Shown here: positions 40,363 to 49,793 of the stretch, piece after piece
Position numbering within the stretch: the stretch's first letter is position 1
Layout of the letters: each line of letters starts with the position of its first letter
From: Frankia sp. QA3
GTDB lineage: Bacteria > Actinomycetota > Actinomycetes > Frankiales > Frankiaceae
Assembly: GCF_000262465.1 (NCBI RefSeq)
Contig: NZ_CM001489.1
Coordinates: 4,631,631-4,695,630, forward strand
Length of the DNA: 64,000 nt
Reading direction: 5' to 3'
Made by a program: the position numbers and the translations under genes
The notes under the pieces: generated by a model
The model's input: the letters and a program-made list of their open reading frames with translations, nothing else
The model's database searches: none
Told to the model about the DNA's origin: nothing

Positions 40363-41121
40363 ATGAGCGAGCAGGCAGGGACGGCCGTGGTGACCGGCGG
40401 CGGGACGGGGATCGGCCGGGCGATCGCCCGGGCGCTGGCCGAACGCGGCGACCGGGTCGTCATCGTCGGGCGCCGCCCGGACCGGCTGGAATCCGCGGCC
40501 AAGGACATCAACGCCGAGGTCGGCGGCCCGCCGGTGCTGCCCTTCGCCGCCGACGTCACCGACCCCGACCAGGTCGAACGCCTCGCCGCGTTCGTGACCG
40601 GCGAGTTCGGCGCCCTGGACGTGCTGGTCAACAACGCGGGCGGCACCCACTCCGCGCCGGTGACCTCGCTGCGCGACGTGGTGGTGAAGCACACGACGCT
40701 CTACCTGCAGAACGTCGTCAGCGCCCTGCTGGTCACGCAGGCGCTCGGCCCCGCGATCCGGCGGCCGGGTGGGCGCATCATCATGATCAGCTCCCGGTCG
40801 GCGCGCAGTGCCGGCGGCGACCCCGGCTATGCCGCCACCAAGGCGGCGCTCAACCGGCTCGTCGTCGGCCTCGCCAACGACTACGGCCCTGACGGGGTGA
40901 CGGTCAACGCCGTCGCCCCCGGCTACGTGCCGGACACCGAGCTGTACCCCGGGGCGATCCCGGCCGAGTGGCACGAGCGGATCGTCGCCGGCATCTCCGT
41001 GGGCCGCGGCGGCGAGCCCGCCGAGATCGCCACCGTCGTCCGCGACCTCGCCGCGCCGGGCTCGTCGTTCGTCAACGGCACCGTCATCGAGGTCGACGGC
41101 GGCCTGCGCCCCAGCACCTGA
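40363..41121 (+). CDS. Short-chain dehydrogenase/reductase
   Basis: A 252-residue classical SDR. The NAD(P) motif is TGGGTGIGRAIA, and the Arg pair after strand 2 (VGRRPDRLE) suggests NADPH. NNAGG marks strand 4. The Ser of MISSRSA and the Tyr/Lys of GYAATKAALN form the active site, and the C-terminus has FVNGTVIEVDGG. The sequence resembles FabG-like 3-oxoacyl reductases, but the substrate is not defined. GAGGAGG precedes the ATG. It is downstream of the esterase gene, with a 285-bp gap, so it probably has its own promoter. Confidence 0.9.
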   Translation: MSEQAGTAVVTGGGTGIGRAIARALAERGDRVVIVGRRPDRLESAAKDINAEVGGPPVLPFAADVTDPDQVERLAAFVTGEFGALDVLVNNAGGTHSAPVTSLRDVVVKHTTLYLQNVVSALLVTQALGPAIRRPGGRIIMISSRSARSAGGDPGYAATKAALNRLVVGLANDYGPDGVTVNAVAPGYVPDTELYPGAIPAEWHERIVAGISVGRGGEPAEIATVVRDLAAPGSSFVNGTVIEVDGGLRPST

Positions 41122-41248
41122 ATCGGCGGTCCGGCCGGCCCGCGGCGGGCGGGCCCACGGTCGTCCCCGTTCACCCGAACGATCAGGAAGGCGGTCGATC
41201 ACTCATCGACGCGATGAGTCCCGGTGCTCCGGACGCGGGGCCCGATCT

Positions 41249-43132
41249 GTGGTGAGCGGACGGCGGCGCCGGCTGCCGCGTGCCGTCCTCGTCGTGCTGG
41301 CCTGTCTCCTGCTGGTCGCGGGCTGCCTCGGGCGAGATCCCGACCCGGACCCGGCCGGCGCCGATCGCGCCCGCAGCACGACGCCACCGACCCGGGAGGC
41401 CCTCGGAGCGGCCGGCGGGGCGGCAGGGCCGACCCCGTCGCCCTCGCCTTCCCCGGCGCCGACCCGCTCCCCGGCGGCGACGGCCGACGAGGCGGAGACG
41501 GCGTGGGTGGAGTCGACGCTCGCGCGGATGACTCCGCAGCAGCGGGTCGGCCAGCTGCTCATGGGCTACGTGTTCGGGACGTCGGCGGACGACCGGACCC
41601 CGGCCGCGCTGTCCGGCAACCGGACGGTCGCGGGGACCGACACGGCCGCCGCCGCCGTGCGCGACCTCGGGCTCGGCGGCGTGGTCCTGTTCGACGCCGG
41701 CGGCACGGGTCCCGGCGCGCTGCCCGACAACGTCGTCGCCCCGGGCCAGGTCCTCGGCCTCACCGCCGGGCTGCAGGGCGCCGCGGCCATCCCCCTGCTC
41801 GTCGCCGTCGACCAGGAGCAGGGGCCGGTGATGCGGATCCGCGACGGGGTGACCCTGCTGCCCGACCAGCTGGCGCAGGGCGCGAGCGGCCGGGACGCCG
41901 ACGCGCGCGACGCCGCCCGGGTGACCGGCGCGGACCTGCGCGCGCTCGGCATCAACGTCGACTTCGCCCCCGACGCGGACGTCAACACCAACCCCGCCAA
42001 CCCGGTGATCGGCGAACGGTCGTTCGGCGACGACCCGGCCGCGGTCGCCCGCCTCACCGCGGCCGCCGTGAGCGGGTTCACCTCGGCCGGGGTGGCAGCG
42101 GCCGCGAAGCACTTCCCCGGGCACGGCTCGACCTCGGTGGACAGCCATCTCGACCTGCCCGTCGTCGCGTCCTCCCGCGAACGGCTCGACGCCGTCGACC
42201 TGGCACCGTTCCGCGCCGCCATCGCCGCGGGCGTGCCGATGGTGATGATGGGGCATCTGCTCGCCACCGCGTTGGACGGCGCGTCGCCCGCGTCCCTGTC
42301 CGGCGAGGTGGTGACCACCCTGCTGCGCCGCCAGCTCGGCTTCGACGGCGTCATCGTCACCGACGCGCTGAACATGGCGGCGATCACGAAGCGGTACCCG
42401 CCGGGCGAGGCCGCCGTTCGGGCCGTGCTCGCCGGCAACGACCTGCTGCTGATGCCGCCCCGGCTCGTCGAGGCCCGCGACGGCCTGCTCGCGGCGCTGC
42501 GTACCGGCCGGATCCCCGCCAGCCGCGTCGACGACTCGGCGCGCCGCGTGCTGCACCTGAAATGGCGTCTCGCGCATGCGGCCCCGGCGCCGACCGGCGA
42601 CGGTCCCGCCGTGGCCGCCCGGGTCGCGTCCCGGTCGGTCACCCTCCTGACGCAGGACTGCGGGATCCTCCCCCTGCGCGCGGGCTCCCCGGTCACCGTC
42701 GCCGGTTCGTCGACCACGGCCGCCCGCCTGCGTGCGGCGCTGGCCGCCCGAGGAATCGTCACCCGAGCGCCGAGCGCCGCCGCCGGCACCGCCACGACAC
42801 CCCCCGGCACCTCCGGTGGAACCTCCGCCGCGGGGTCCGGTAGCGCCGCCGGGACCGCCCCGGTGACGATCGTCCTCGCGGGAAACGCCGGGCCGCCCGC
42901 ACGCGCCACGCCCGGCACGGTCGTCGTCTCCACCGCCACGCCCTACCACCCACCGACCGCCGCCGCCGCGTGGCTGGCCACCTACTCCACCGACCCGGCC
43001 TCCATCACGGCCCTGGCCGCCGTGCTCACCGGCGCCGCCCCACCGCTCGGCCGTCTCCCGGTCACCGCGACCGCCCCCTCGGGCCGCCCCCTTCCCCGCG
43101 GCTCCGGCCTGACCGCGCTGCGCCCCTGCTGA
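41249..43132 (+). CDS. Glycoside hydrolase family 3 lipoprotein (NagZ-like)
   Basis: A 627-residue exported enzyme. The signal peptide (VVLACLLLVAGC) ends in a lipobox with Cys about 24, followed by a Pro-rich linker. The GH3 barrel shows AVDQEQGPVMRI, GINVDFAPDADVN, the KHFPGHG motif with DSHLDLP, and the nucleophile Asp in VIVTDALNMAAI. This pattern is that of beta-N-acetylhexosaminidases acting on muropeptides or chitooligosaccharides. A second alpha/beta domain follows after residue 430, with a low-complexity Thr/Gly/Ala stretch. GTG at 41249 (or 41252) starts the signal peptide. Confidence 0.9.
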   Translation: MVSGRRRRLPRAVLVVLACLLLVAGCLGRDPDPDPAGADRARSTTPPTREALGAAGGAAGPTPSPSPSPAPTRSPAATADEAETAWVESTLARMTPQQRVGQLLMGYVFGTSADDRTPAALSGNRTVAGTDTAAAAVRDLGLGGVVLFDAGGTGPGALPDNVVAPGQVLGLTAGLQGAAAIPLLVAVDQEQGPVMRIRDGVTLLPDQLAQGASGRDADARDAARVTGADLRALGINVDFAPDADVNTNPANPVIGERSFGDDPAAVARLTAAAVSGFTSAGVAAAAKHFPGHGSTSVDSHLDLPVVASSRERLDAVDLAPFRAAIAAGVPMVMMGHLLATALDGASPASLSGEVVTTLLRRQLGFDGVIVTDALNMAAITKRYPPGEAAVRAVLAGNDLLLMPPRLVEARDGLLAALRTGRIPASRVDDSARRVLHLKWRLAHAAPAPTGDGPAVAARVASRSVTLLTQDCGILPLRAGSPVTVAGSSTTAARLRAALAARGIVTRAPSAAAGTATTPPGTSGGTSAAGSGSAAGTAPVTIVLAGNAGPPARATPGTVVVSTATPYHPPTAAAAWLATYSTDPASITALAAVLTGAAPPLGRLPVTATAPSGRPLPRGSGLTALRPC

Positions 43133-43154
43133 CCCCCGCCGGCGTACAGCGCCG

Positions 43155-43244
43155 CCTTCCTTGCCTATCCAGAGGGATAAATCCTTCCTTGCCTATCCAG
43201 AGGGATAAATCAGGCGCAGAACCCTCCAGATAGGCAAGGAAAGT
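43155..43244. terminator. Duplicated 28-bp unit with inverted copy; bidirectional terminator
   Basis: The 28-bp unit at 43155-43182 is repeated exactly at 43183-43210. An inverted copy of its first half follows at about 43225-43243. Copy 2 can pair over 13 bp (TTCCTTGCCTATC with GATAGGCAAGGAA) plus an inner AGGG/CCCT stem. The structure lies between the convergent GH3 and methyltransferase genes. The last codons of the methyltransferase lie inside copy 2. Confidence 0.7.
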
Positions 43245-43840
43245 CCCGGCGCCTCGTCGGCCACGGCGTCGAGGTCGATCGAGTCGTTCGCCAGCGCGGA
43301 CAGGGGTCCGCGGTGCGAGGGCGACGAGGGCGACGGTTTGCGGCCGATGGCGCCGTAGGCGCTGACCTGCGCGTCGGTCAGGTCTGCCGGCACGGCGGCA
43401 TCGGGCCGCCAGCGGTGCACCGACACGAGCCCCGGGTCGAGCAGCTCCAGCCCGTCGAACAGCGCCTCGACCTCGGCGCGGGTCCGGGGCCGCAGCGGAA
43501 TTCCCCGCGCGCGGTAGGCCTTGGCGCCGGCCTCGATCGACGGGTCGTGGTCGGGGGCGAGATGGGACAGGACGAGGTAGCTGCCGGCCGGCAGGGCGTC
43601 GACGAGCCGGCGGACGATGCCGCCCGGGTCGTCGGAGTCGGGCAGGAAGTGGCCCACCGCGAGCAGCGACAGCGCCACCGGCCGGGACAGGTCGAGGGTG
43701 TCCACGATCTCCGGGGCGGTCAGGATCCGCTTGACGTCCCGCACGTCGGCGTCGAGGTAGGCGGTCCGCCCCGCCGGGGTGCCGGTGAGCAGCGCCCGGG
43801 CGTGGGTGAGCACGATCGGTACCACCCCTGGGTTGCACAT
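43193..43840 (-). pseudogene. 5'-truncated SAM-dependent methyltransferase (DUF574 type)
   Basis: The 215 residues match the C-terminal three quarters of the actinobacterial DUF574/Methyltransf_19 family. They begin at the loop after motif I (VLTHARALLTGTP, YLDADVRDVKRIL) and continue with LSLLAVGHFLPD, YLVLSHLAPD and the final helices. The usual N-terminal ~75 residues with the SAM-binding DIGTGxP motif are missing. The sequence upstream shows no continuation in any frame. The gene was therefore cut, probably by the rearrangement that brought in the neighbouring insertion sequences. It is unlikely to bind SAM. Confidence 0.65.
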
Positions 43841-44152
43841 GTGGGCTTCTTCCGCATCTTTGGGTTGTTTCTGCTGGTAGACCGGTTGCGAGGGCGCGCA
43901 GTCGGCGGGGTAGGTCGACTCCCCCCGACGCGGCCGCTGGGTTCCGGGAAGCCCGGCCGTGCTGCGCTACATCCGCGCCGTGGATACGTGGAGGGACATC
44001 CCCGCTGGCCGGCGTCGGGCTCTGAGCCGGCAGAACGACAGACCTGAATTGGCTCACTGCGTTGTGATCTTCGGGGCTGCAGGGCGCTGACCTGGGGTGA
44101 TGGCCGGCTGGTGGGCCGTTTTCACGCACTAACGGTGTTCTAGTCTTCGGCC
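43841..44152. other. Junction region upstream of the IS1634-like relic
   Basis: This 312-bp stretch contains neither the missing methyltransferase start nor a recognisable gene. Part of it (about 44050-44152) probably belongs to the left end of the IS1634-like element. I could not define its terminal repeat. Confidence 0.35.
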
Positions 44153-44970
44153 GTGGCGTTCGTGCGGAGGGTGCGGACGGCCTCGGGCGCGACGGCGGTG
44201 CAGATCGCCGAGTACGTCGGTGGCCGGCGTCAGCGGGTCGTGGCGCATGTGGGGTCCGCCCATACCGAGGCGGAGCTCGGGATCCTGCTGGCGCGGGCCG
44301 AGGAGATGCTCGCCGACAGCCGGCAGGGGGTGCTCGACCTGGGGGTCGAGCCGGCCGTGCGCCCGGCCAGGCTGCTGGGGCCGCCGCGTGAACCGGCGCT
44401 GTTCGACCCCGAGCCGGCCGCCGGGCCGGCCGCGGTGGTCGGGCCGGCGAAGGTCCTCGGGACCGCGTCGGTACTGCTGTTCGATGCCCTGGCCTCGGTG
44501 TTCACCGATCTCGGGTTCGACGCGCTGGGAGATCCGGTGTTCCGGGACCTCGTGATTGCCCGGGTCGTGGAGCCCACGTCGCTGCTCGACACCGGCCGGG
44601 TGCTGCCCGAGCTGGGGCGCAAACCGGCGGCGTACGCGACGATGAAACGGACCCTGGCCCGCTGCGCCTCCGGCGGTTACCGCGGCCAGGTCGCCGACCT
44701 GTGCTTCGCCCACGCCCTGGCCCACGGCGACGTCTCGCTGTGCCTCTGCGACGTCACGACGCTGTACTTCGAGACTTCGAGGCGGAGAAGGAGGACGACC
44801 TGCGCCGGGTCGGCTACTCCAAGGAACGCCGCGTCGACCCGCAGATCGTCGTGGGCCTGCTCGTCGACCGGTACGGCTTCCCGCTGGAGATCGGCTGCTA
44901 CGAGGGCAACCGCGCCGAGACCGCGACGGTCCTGCCGACCGTCCGCCAGTTCAAGGACCGCCACCGGCTA
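44153..44970 (+). pseudogene. IS1634-family transposase, frameshifted and truncated
   Basis: The N-terminal half of an IS1634-type transposase can be read: FVRRVRTASGATAVQIAEY, VVAHVGSAHTEAELGILL, IARVVEPTSLLDTGRVL and the DDE region VSLCLCDVTTLYFE. An exact 8-bp tandem duplication (ACTTCGAG at 44765-44772 and 44773-44780) then shifts the frame. Reading continues in the next frame as EAEKEDDLRRVGYSKERRVD and VVGLLVDRYGFPLEIG, up to FKDRHRLA. The gene ends abruptly where an IS701-family element is inserted. Intact members have about 500 or more residues. Confidence 0.8.
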
Positions 44971-44971
44971 G

Positions 44972-46124
44972 CACTGCAGTCACAGTGATCTTTATGTGGC
45001 CGCGGCCGGCCTGACGATCCGCTGGGCGGCCCGGATCCTGGTCTGGAAGTGGTGATAGCGGGCGCGTGCCTGGTGGCCGCGACGCCAGTCCGACCACCAG
45101 GTGATCACGGCCGGTGGGACGGCGGCCTGGCGGATCAGGATCTGCTGGGGCCGGTTGTCCAGGCCGGCGCGGTCGATCGTGTCGACCAGCGCCCAGTCGT
45201 ACAGCCGGGGTCCTTGCGAACCATCCGCGCAGGAACATGTCTGCCAGGCCCGGGCGGGGACCTTCCCGGCGAGGACGTCGACGCGGCGACGGCCGTGGGC
45301 ACAGGGGTGTCCTTCTTGACGGCGAGAACATAGCCGATCCGGTGTTCTTCCAGCCAGTCACGGAGCTCGGGGTCCACGCCGTACGCCTCGTCGCCGGCGA
45401 CCCGGCCGAGCTCCCGGTGCGTCACCCAGAACCGGCGGACCATGTCCAGGGCCAGCAGCGGCTTGGTCGCGAACCCGACCCTGGCCGGCACGCCCGCTGC
45501 CGCGCACCGCGCCCGGTCCTCGGTCCAGCCTGTGGGAAGATACAGCTCCCGGTCGACGAACGCCCGCCCTCTCCCGCAGACGCAGGCAGTGAACACTCCG
45601 AGCTGACGGTTCTCGACACGGCCCGCGGTGCCGCTGTACTGCCGCTGCACCCCGGCCGACGAGGTTCCCTTCTTGACGAAGCCGGTCGCGTCCACCACGA
45701 GGACCCCGTCCGCCTCGGCCAGGTTCTCCACCACCTACCGGGCAACGACGTCACGCACCGCGTCGGCGTTCCACGCGTACTCGTTCAACAACCGCTGCAT
45801 CTTCTGCGGCCCGGACTCGCGGGTGAACTCCGCCAGTGTCCACCCGTTCTTCCGTTCCGTCCGAGACAACAACCCGGCCACCTAGGCCCGCACCTGCGCC
45901 CGCGGCTGCTCGGACCGGAAACAGCCCGCCACCCGACCGAACAGCTCCTCCAACCCCGCCTCCCACACCGACACGCCCACCCCGGATATGCTACGAGCCG
46001 CGGCCACCGCGGCATCTTCGTCTGTTCTCACAAACAACGTAGAAAACCACGGTGGCCGCCCCACACCTCACTCCACACCGCATCCGCGACAAGAGACCAC
46101 ACGGCAATCACTGAGGCTGTAGTA
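44972..46124. mobile_element. IS701-family insertion sequence with CTAG target duplication
   Basis: The outer 18 bases at the left (CACTGCAGTCACAGTGAT) and, reversed, at the right (TACTACAGCCTCAGTGAT) match at 14 of 18 positions. CTAG occurs directly outside both ends (44968-44971 and 46125-46128). A 4-bp target duplication of this kind is typical of the IS701 family. The element spans 1153 bp, shorter than usual, and carries a broken minus-strand transposase gene. It interrupts the IS1634-like transposase gene. Confidence 0.85.
45000..46064 (-). pseudogene. IS701 transposase with two amber stops, frameshift and internal deletion
   Basis: The IS701 sequence order is clear: WEAGLEELFGRVAGCFRSEQ, a TAG at about 45885, LLSRTERKNGWTLAEF, MQRLLNEYAWNADAVRDVV, then a second TAG at about 45736. 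It continues with the DDE segment DGVLVVDATGFVKKGTSSAG, RQYSGTAGRVENRQLGVF, DRELYLPTGW and VAGDEAYGVDPELRDWLEE. A frameshift near 45290 leads to VLAGKVPARAWQ and RLYDWALVD. The chain then jumps to a C-terminal WWSDWRRGHQARAR. About 100 residues carrying the last catalytic acid appear to be deleted. The element cannot move on its own. Confidence 0.8.
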
Positions 46125-46390
46125 CTAGGTCGGCGGTCACCGTCTCGTTCATCAGGCGCCTCCCCACCTGCGCCTCTGCACGCAGTGCGACAGGGCGGCT
46201 ACACCATTGTTCTCGGAGGTTGAAGCGCGGCGTCTCTCGAGGGTTGCACTGCACCCGTCGGTACACAAGAACCCGTCGACACATAAGACGCCGAGTCGAT
46301 CACCCGAAAGAGCGACAGGAACTCATCAACCAGCCAAAAATAGCCCACAGCGCGAGCGTGATGATCCCGCAACAGGAAATGCCAGCGGTC

Positions 46391-47110
46391 TTATTTGGAC
46401 GTGAGGAGCGTAATGATTCCGCTCGCGAGGAAGTATATTCCGCTGGCTGCGGCAGCCAGAACGACGATATCCCATCCGTGTCGGTGCATCCACGCATTGT
46501 AGGCGGCGAGAATCGCCCCGGTCCGACGTGGGACGAGCAGTCTAAGGATTATCGGTAGTTCCACCATGTGTAGCACCAGCAAGGTGCAGGCGAACAGGGC
46601 AAGAATGGTGGCGGCCCTACTGAGATCGGCATCGGCAAGATCTTTAATTGCGCCGACATAAAATGCCGAGGGTAGATAGGTGACCATCCCAAGGAAGAAG
46701 ATCGCCCGGGCTCCCGAGGCCCGTCGTCTCGTAGCAGGTTCATTGGCCGCCGGGCTGCGCACCGCATCCGGCGTGTCCGCCTCTCGCGGTGGTGCAGCGA
46801 CGCGCCGGGCGGGCCGACGCATCCCGGCTGGTGTCCGGTGCCGAGCCACCCAGACCGCCACCAGGAGCAACATCACCCCGAGAAACGTTTGCATGCCGGC
46901 GCTCATCGTCCGCTGCTGCCGTTCAGGAAAGTCGGAAACGCGCAGGGCGACCAAGATGGCGGCTCCGGCACCGAGGGTGACGGTTGCGGCTCCGGCGAGA
47001 TAGGCGAATGCGTGCCGCATCGCCGTGGGCTCCCCCAGATAACGCAGTACGATCGCCAGACCCAGCGGATAGACTCCGGCGACGAAGGCCAGCGGAAGCG
47101 CTCTGGTCAC
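46391..47110 (-). CDS. GAP/Sap-family (SfLAP) membrane protein
   Basis: A 239-residue protein with six membrane helices in two groups. The first group is LPLAFVAGVYPLGLAIVLRYL, GAATVTLGAGAAILVAL and QTFLGVMLLLVAVWVA. The second is AIFFLGMVTYLPSAFYVGAIK, ILALFACTLLVLHMVELPI and DIVVLAAAASGIYFLASGI. A ~55-residue hydrophilic loop separates them. This is the layout of the GAP family, whose mycobacterial members help move glycopeptidolipids or sulfolipids. A lipid-related role is therefore possible here. It begins 41 bp after the SHOCT protein gene on the same strand and is probably co-transcribed with it. Confidence 0.8.
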   Translation of the reverse strand: MTRALPLAFVAGVYPLGLAIVLRYLGEPTAMRHAFAYLAGAATVTLGAGAAILVALRVSDFPERQQRTMSAGMQTFLGVMLLLVAVWVARHRTPAGMRRPARRVAAPPREADTPDAVRSPAANEPATRRRASGARAIFFLGMVTYLPSAFYVGAIKDLADADLSRAATILALFACTLLVLHMVELPIILRLLVPRRTGAILAAYNAWMHRHGWDIVVLAAAASGIYFLASGIITLLTSK

Positions 47111-47151
47111 TGTTGTCCGCCTTCCGACGCCCTACCAGCCGGTGCCGGATT

Positions 47152-47565
47152 TCAGCGCAGTATTCTCTCCTTGGCGCGCTGGAATTCCTCTTCAGAGATA
47201 TCGCCGCGGGCCTTGAGCTCGGAGAGTTTTATGAGGTCCTCGGTGCCGGTGCTGGTGCCGGCGGCTGTGTCCCGGATGTAGGTGTTGACCAGTTCCTGCT
47301 GCTCGCGAGCGTGTTGGATCTCCCGTCCGGCCATGTTCTGACCCCTCGCGATCAGGTAGACGAAGACGCCGACGAACGGGAGGACCAGCACGAGGAAAAG
47401 CCATCCAGCCTTCGCCCATCCACTCAGCTCCCGGTCACGGAACAAGTCGATGACGACACGAAAAATGAGTCCCAGCCAGATGACCCACACGAAAATACAC
47501 AGCAGGGTCCAGAAAGTGCCGAGAACTGGATAGTCGTAGTCATAGGCCAGATAGTAGTGAGCCAT
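47152..47565 (-). CDS. PLDc_N/SHOCT small membrane protein
   Basis: A 137-residue protein. Two helices (LGTFWTLLCIFVWVIWLGLIF and AGWLFLVLVLPFVGVFVYLIA) flank the short charged loop DLFRDRELSGWAK, as in phospholipase-D N-terminal (PLDc_N) modules without the catalytic part. The C-terminus is a SHOCT motif: LIKLSELKARGDISEEEFQR. Such proteins are frequent in actinomycetes and are often induced by envelope stress; the biochemical role is unknown. The start is ATG at 47565 with a GGCGGGTGAG-like leader. Confidence 0.85.
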   Translation of the reverse strand: MAHYYLAYDYDYPVLGTFWTLLCIFVWVIWLGLIFRVVIDLFRDRELSGWAKAGWLFLVLVLPFVGVFVYLIARGQNMAGREIQHAREQQELVNTYIRDTAAGTSTGTEDLIKLSELKARGDISEEEFQRAKERILR

Positions 47566-47784
47566 CTCTTGCTCACCCGCCTCTCGCGGTCACACCTCTA
47601 CAGTCCCACTCGAGGGGGGGAGCGGTCGACTCGATCAGCCGTAGGAGCCGCATCTGATATGGGCGAAGCAGTGCAACTTGTGCGACTGGCTGACAGATAT
47701 CGTCCGCTGCCGGACGTGCTGGCAGGGCAGGTGGCACCACGTCTGCTGGCGTCGCGGTGCCTTTGGCGTGGTGCGGGGGTGCTG

Positions 47785-49200
47785 TCAGGTGCTGTCAGGT
47801 GGCCGGTTCCGTGAGCCTCCCGGCCGGTTCGGGGTGGTCTGGATCGTATCGGTGTCGGGCAGGGGGCCACCGTATTTCGCGGGGGTGGGTTGTGTGCCGG
47901 CGGCGGCGAGGATGGCCAGCAGTGCCAGGGCGACGATGACGATGCAGAGGATGAAGGCGACGGATGCCGGGGCGGAGTCGTTGTACAGCACCAGGGCGAG
48001 GACTCCGGCGCCGATGACGAGGCCGGTGGTCCAGCGTTGGTGGGTTTGCAGCCACCGGCCCGCCGCGCCGGTGCGTAGACCCGTTCGGGCGAGGGCTCGC
48101 CCGATGGCCGTGGTGGCGCTGCTGCTGCCGGTGCGGATCGCGCGGGCGCCGCGTCCAGGACCGTAGAGATATCCGGCGAGCACGGTGATGATGGCGATGA
48201 CCAGGACGGTGCGTGTGCTGTTCCGCAGAAAGCGGACCAGCGTGTCGTAGATGGCTGCGGCCGCGGCCTGGGGCTGGGTGCCGGGTGGCACCGAGTCCAG
48301 GTAGCGCTGCCGCACGAAGGCGAGCCCCACCAGTAGCACGGCCATCATCACGCCGACGCCGATGCCTGCGGCCATGAGCCCGGCCCGATGCGACGGCGCC
48401 AGCCATACGCCGAGCCCCGCGAGCACGATTGCGACCAGTGGCAGCCAGCGGCCGAGAATCTTGAGTAGGCGCATGACGTTCTGTGCCTTGCCTAGTTCGT
48501 CGGACTTCAGCAACACGATCTGTCGGTCGGCATCGGGGATCTTCGCGGCCCTTCGGAAGCCGGCGTCGACCAACCGTTGCTGCACCTTGTCGACGACCGT
48601 GCCGATGTCCAGCACCACCGTGTCTCCCTCGGTCTGGATGGCGCTGTTTCCTTCGCCGGTGAGAACCTTGACCACGGCGGCGTGTGCCCGGCGGTTTGCG
48701 TTCTGCCATGTTTGGGCGAAGAGGTCGCTGGTGACCACTCCCTCCACCACCCGGTGCACGGCGCTGGTCAACGCATCCTTCAGCGGGCCGGCCAGCGCGT
48801 GCGTGTGATCCACGACGATGGGGGGAGCGCCGTTGCGCGCGAGCGCGTCGGCGAGCGCGGCGGTGACCTGACCGACGTCGACGTTGCTGACTACCCGGTT
48901 GGTCAGGCGGTCGGTCACCGCGTGCTGCACCGCGGGGTCGGTGGCGAGCGGAGCGACGGTTTGCACGTACCGTTCGGTGTCGGAGACCTCCGAGTGCGCC
49001 CAGACGGCGATCACGCTAAGCGGCGCCAGCAGGAAGGCCAGCAGGAGTACCAGAGAAGCCCCGATAATGCGCAGCCGTCTGTTCTGCGGTCCAGTCCCGG
49101 TACGCAGCCGCTCGTACTCCGCCCGCTCGGCGGCCGTCAGAGGGCGCCTGCCCTCCGGACACTCCGAGCTACTGGGACCGGGAGTACCGGAGGTAGCCAT
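47785..49200 (-). CDS. Actinobacterial integral membrane protein, unknown function
   Basis: A 471-residue protein. After a hydrophilic start, helix 1 (IIGASLVLLLAFLLAPLSVIAVWA) precedes a large outer domain of about 180 residues (VSDTERYVQTVAPLATDP onward). Two further helices are at about 250-300, one at about 345 (VLVIAIITVLAGYLYG), and two near the C-terminus (GLVIGAGVLALVLY, FILCIVIVALALLAILAAA). I recognise it only as a conserved actinobacterial membrane protein with a YVxTVxPLAxDPxVQ motif. ATG at 49200 is followed by ATSGTPGP. It forms part of a small envelope gene group with the SHOCT and GAP genes. Confidence 0.8.
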   Translation of the reverse strand: MATSGTPGPSSSECPEGRRPLTAAERAEYERLRTGTGPQNRRLRIIGASLVLLLAFLLAPLSVIAVWAHSEVSDTERYVQTVAPLATDPAVQHAVTDRLTNRVVSNVDVGQVTAALADALARNGAPPIVVDHTHALAGPLKDALTSAVHRVVEGVVTSDLFAQTWQNANRRAHAAVVKVLTGEGNSAIQTEGDTVVLDIGTVVDKVQQRLVDAGFRRAAKIPDADRQIVLLKSDELGKAQNVMRLLKILGRWLPLVAIVLAGLGVWLAPSHRAGLMAAGIGVGVMMAVLLVGLAFVRQRYLDSVPPGTQPQAAAAAIYDTLVRFLRNSTRTVLVIAIITVLAGYLYGPGRGARAIRTGSSSATTAIGRALARTGLRTGAAGRWLQTHQRWTTGLVIGAGVLALVLYNDSAPASVAFILCIVIVALALLAILAAAGTQPTPAKYGGPLPDTDTIQTTPNRPGGSRNRPPDST

Positions 49201-49436
49201 AGTATGATCCTTTCCGCATTGAACCCTTATAGGCGCATCGTCGCGGTTTCGCCACCTTCCCTATCTGAAGAATTGGGCGAGAATCAGGGTTAAGAATAAA
49301 ATATCCGTAAGATTTCATACCGCCGATCGGCCGCGATCGCGCAATCCATTCGAGCGGGTTTTACTGGTCACTCTTTGGGTAGTGAGGCATTTAGGTGACA
49401 ATTCTGCACGAACACAAACATGCATGAGGAGAGAAA
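49201..49436. promoter_or_regulatory. AT-rich divergent promoter region
   Basis: The 236-bp gap between divergent genes is markedly AT-rich around 49285-49320 (GTTAAGAATAAAATATCCG). It also has a GAGGAGAGAA ribosome site in front of the CMD gene. No dyad was certain. It very likely carries both promoters. Confidence 0.5.
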
Positions 49437-49793
49437 ATGACGACGCTAACTCCGGAGCGGACACTCGACGCGATCGCGCAAGGAGAATTCCCTGTTCTGG
49501 AAGAGCTTGCTCAGATGCACCTGGACACCCTCGAGAGGTCCGGGCTCGATGAGCGTACCTACCACCTCGTCCGTCTGGCCGCGCTCATCGCGATGGAGTC
49601 CGCACCTGCTTCCTATCTAGCGAATCTTGCTGCTGCCCGGGAAGTCGGGCTCACCGCCGCCGACGCCCAGGCCGTGTGCACCGCCATCGCACCGATCGTT
49701 GGAAGCGCCCGGGTCGTGTCAGCGGCAGGAAGCGTGCTGAGGGCGTTCGTGTTGCAAGAGGATTCTTCGGAGAGCAAGGAAAGCCGGGAATAG
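49437..49793 (+). CDS. Carboxymuconolactone decarboxylase-like (CMD/AhpD fold) protein
   Basis: A 118-residue all-helical protein. It shows the CMD-domain pattern, with LDERTYHLVRLAALIAMESAPASYLANLAAAREVG split around the usual active-site helix. The CxxC pair of AhpD-type peroxidase partners is absent. A redox or thiol role is therefore unlikely, and the family label gives fold, not function. The ribosome site GAGGAG is ideal. It is divergent from the membrane-protein gene and may be part of the same stress response. Confidence 0.75.
   Translation: MTTLTPERTLDAIAQGEFPVLEELAQMHLDTLERSGLDERTYHLVRLAALIAMESAPASYLANLAAAREVGLTAADAQAVCTAIAPIVGSARVVSAAGSVLRAFVLQEDSSESKESRE

Noticed and set aside
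44972..46124. In-frame TAG codons in the IS701 transposase as possible recoding
   Set aside because: The same gene also has a frameshift and an internal deletion, so decay explains the stops; all other genes in the window use TAG, if at all, as a stop.
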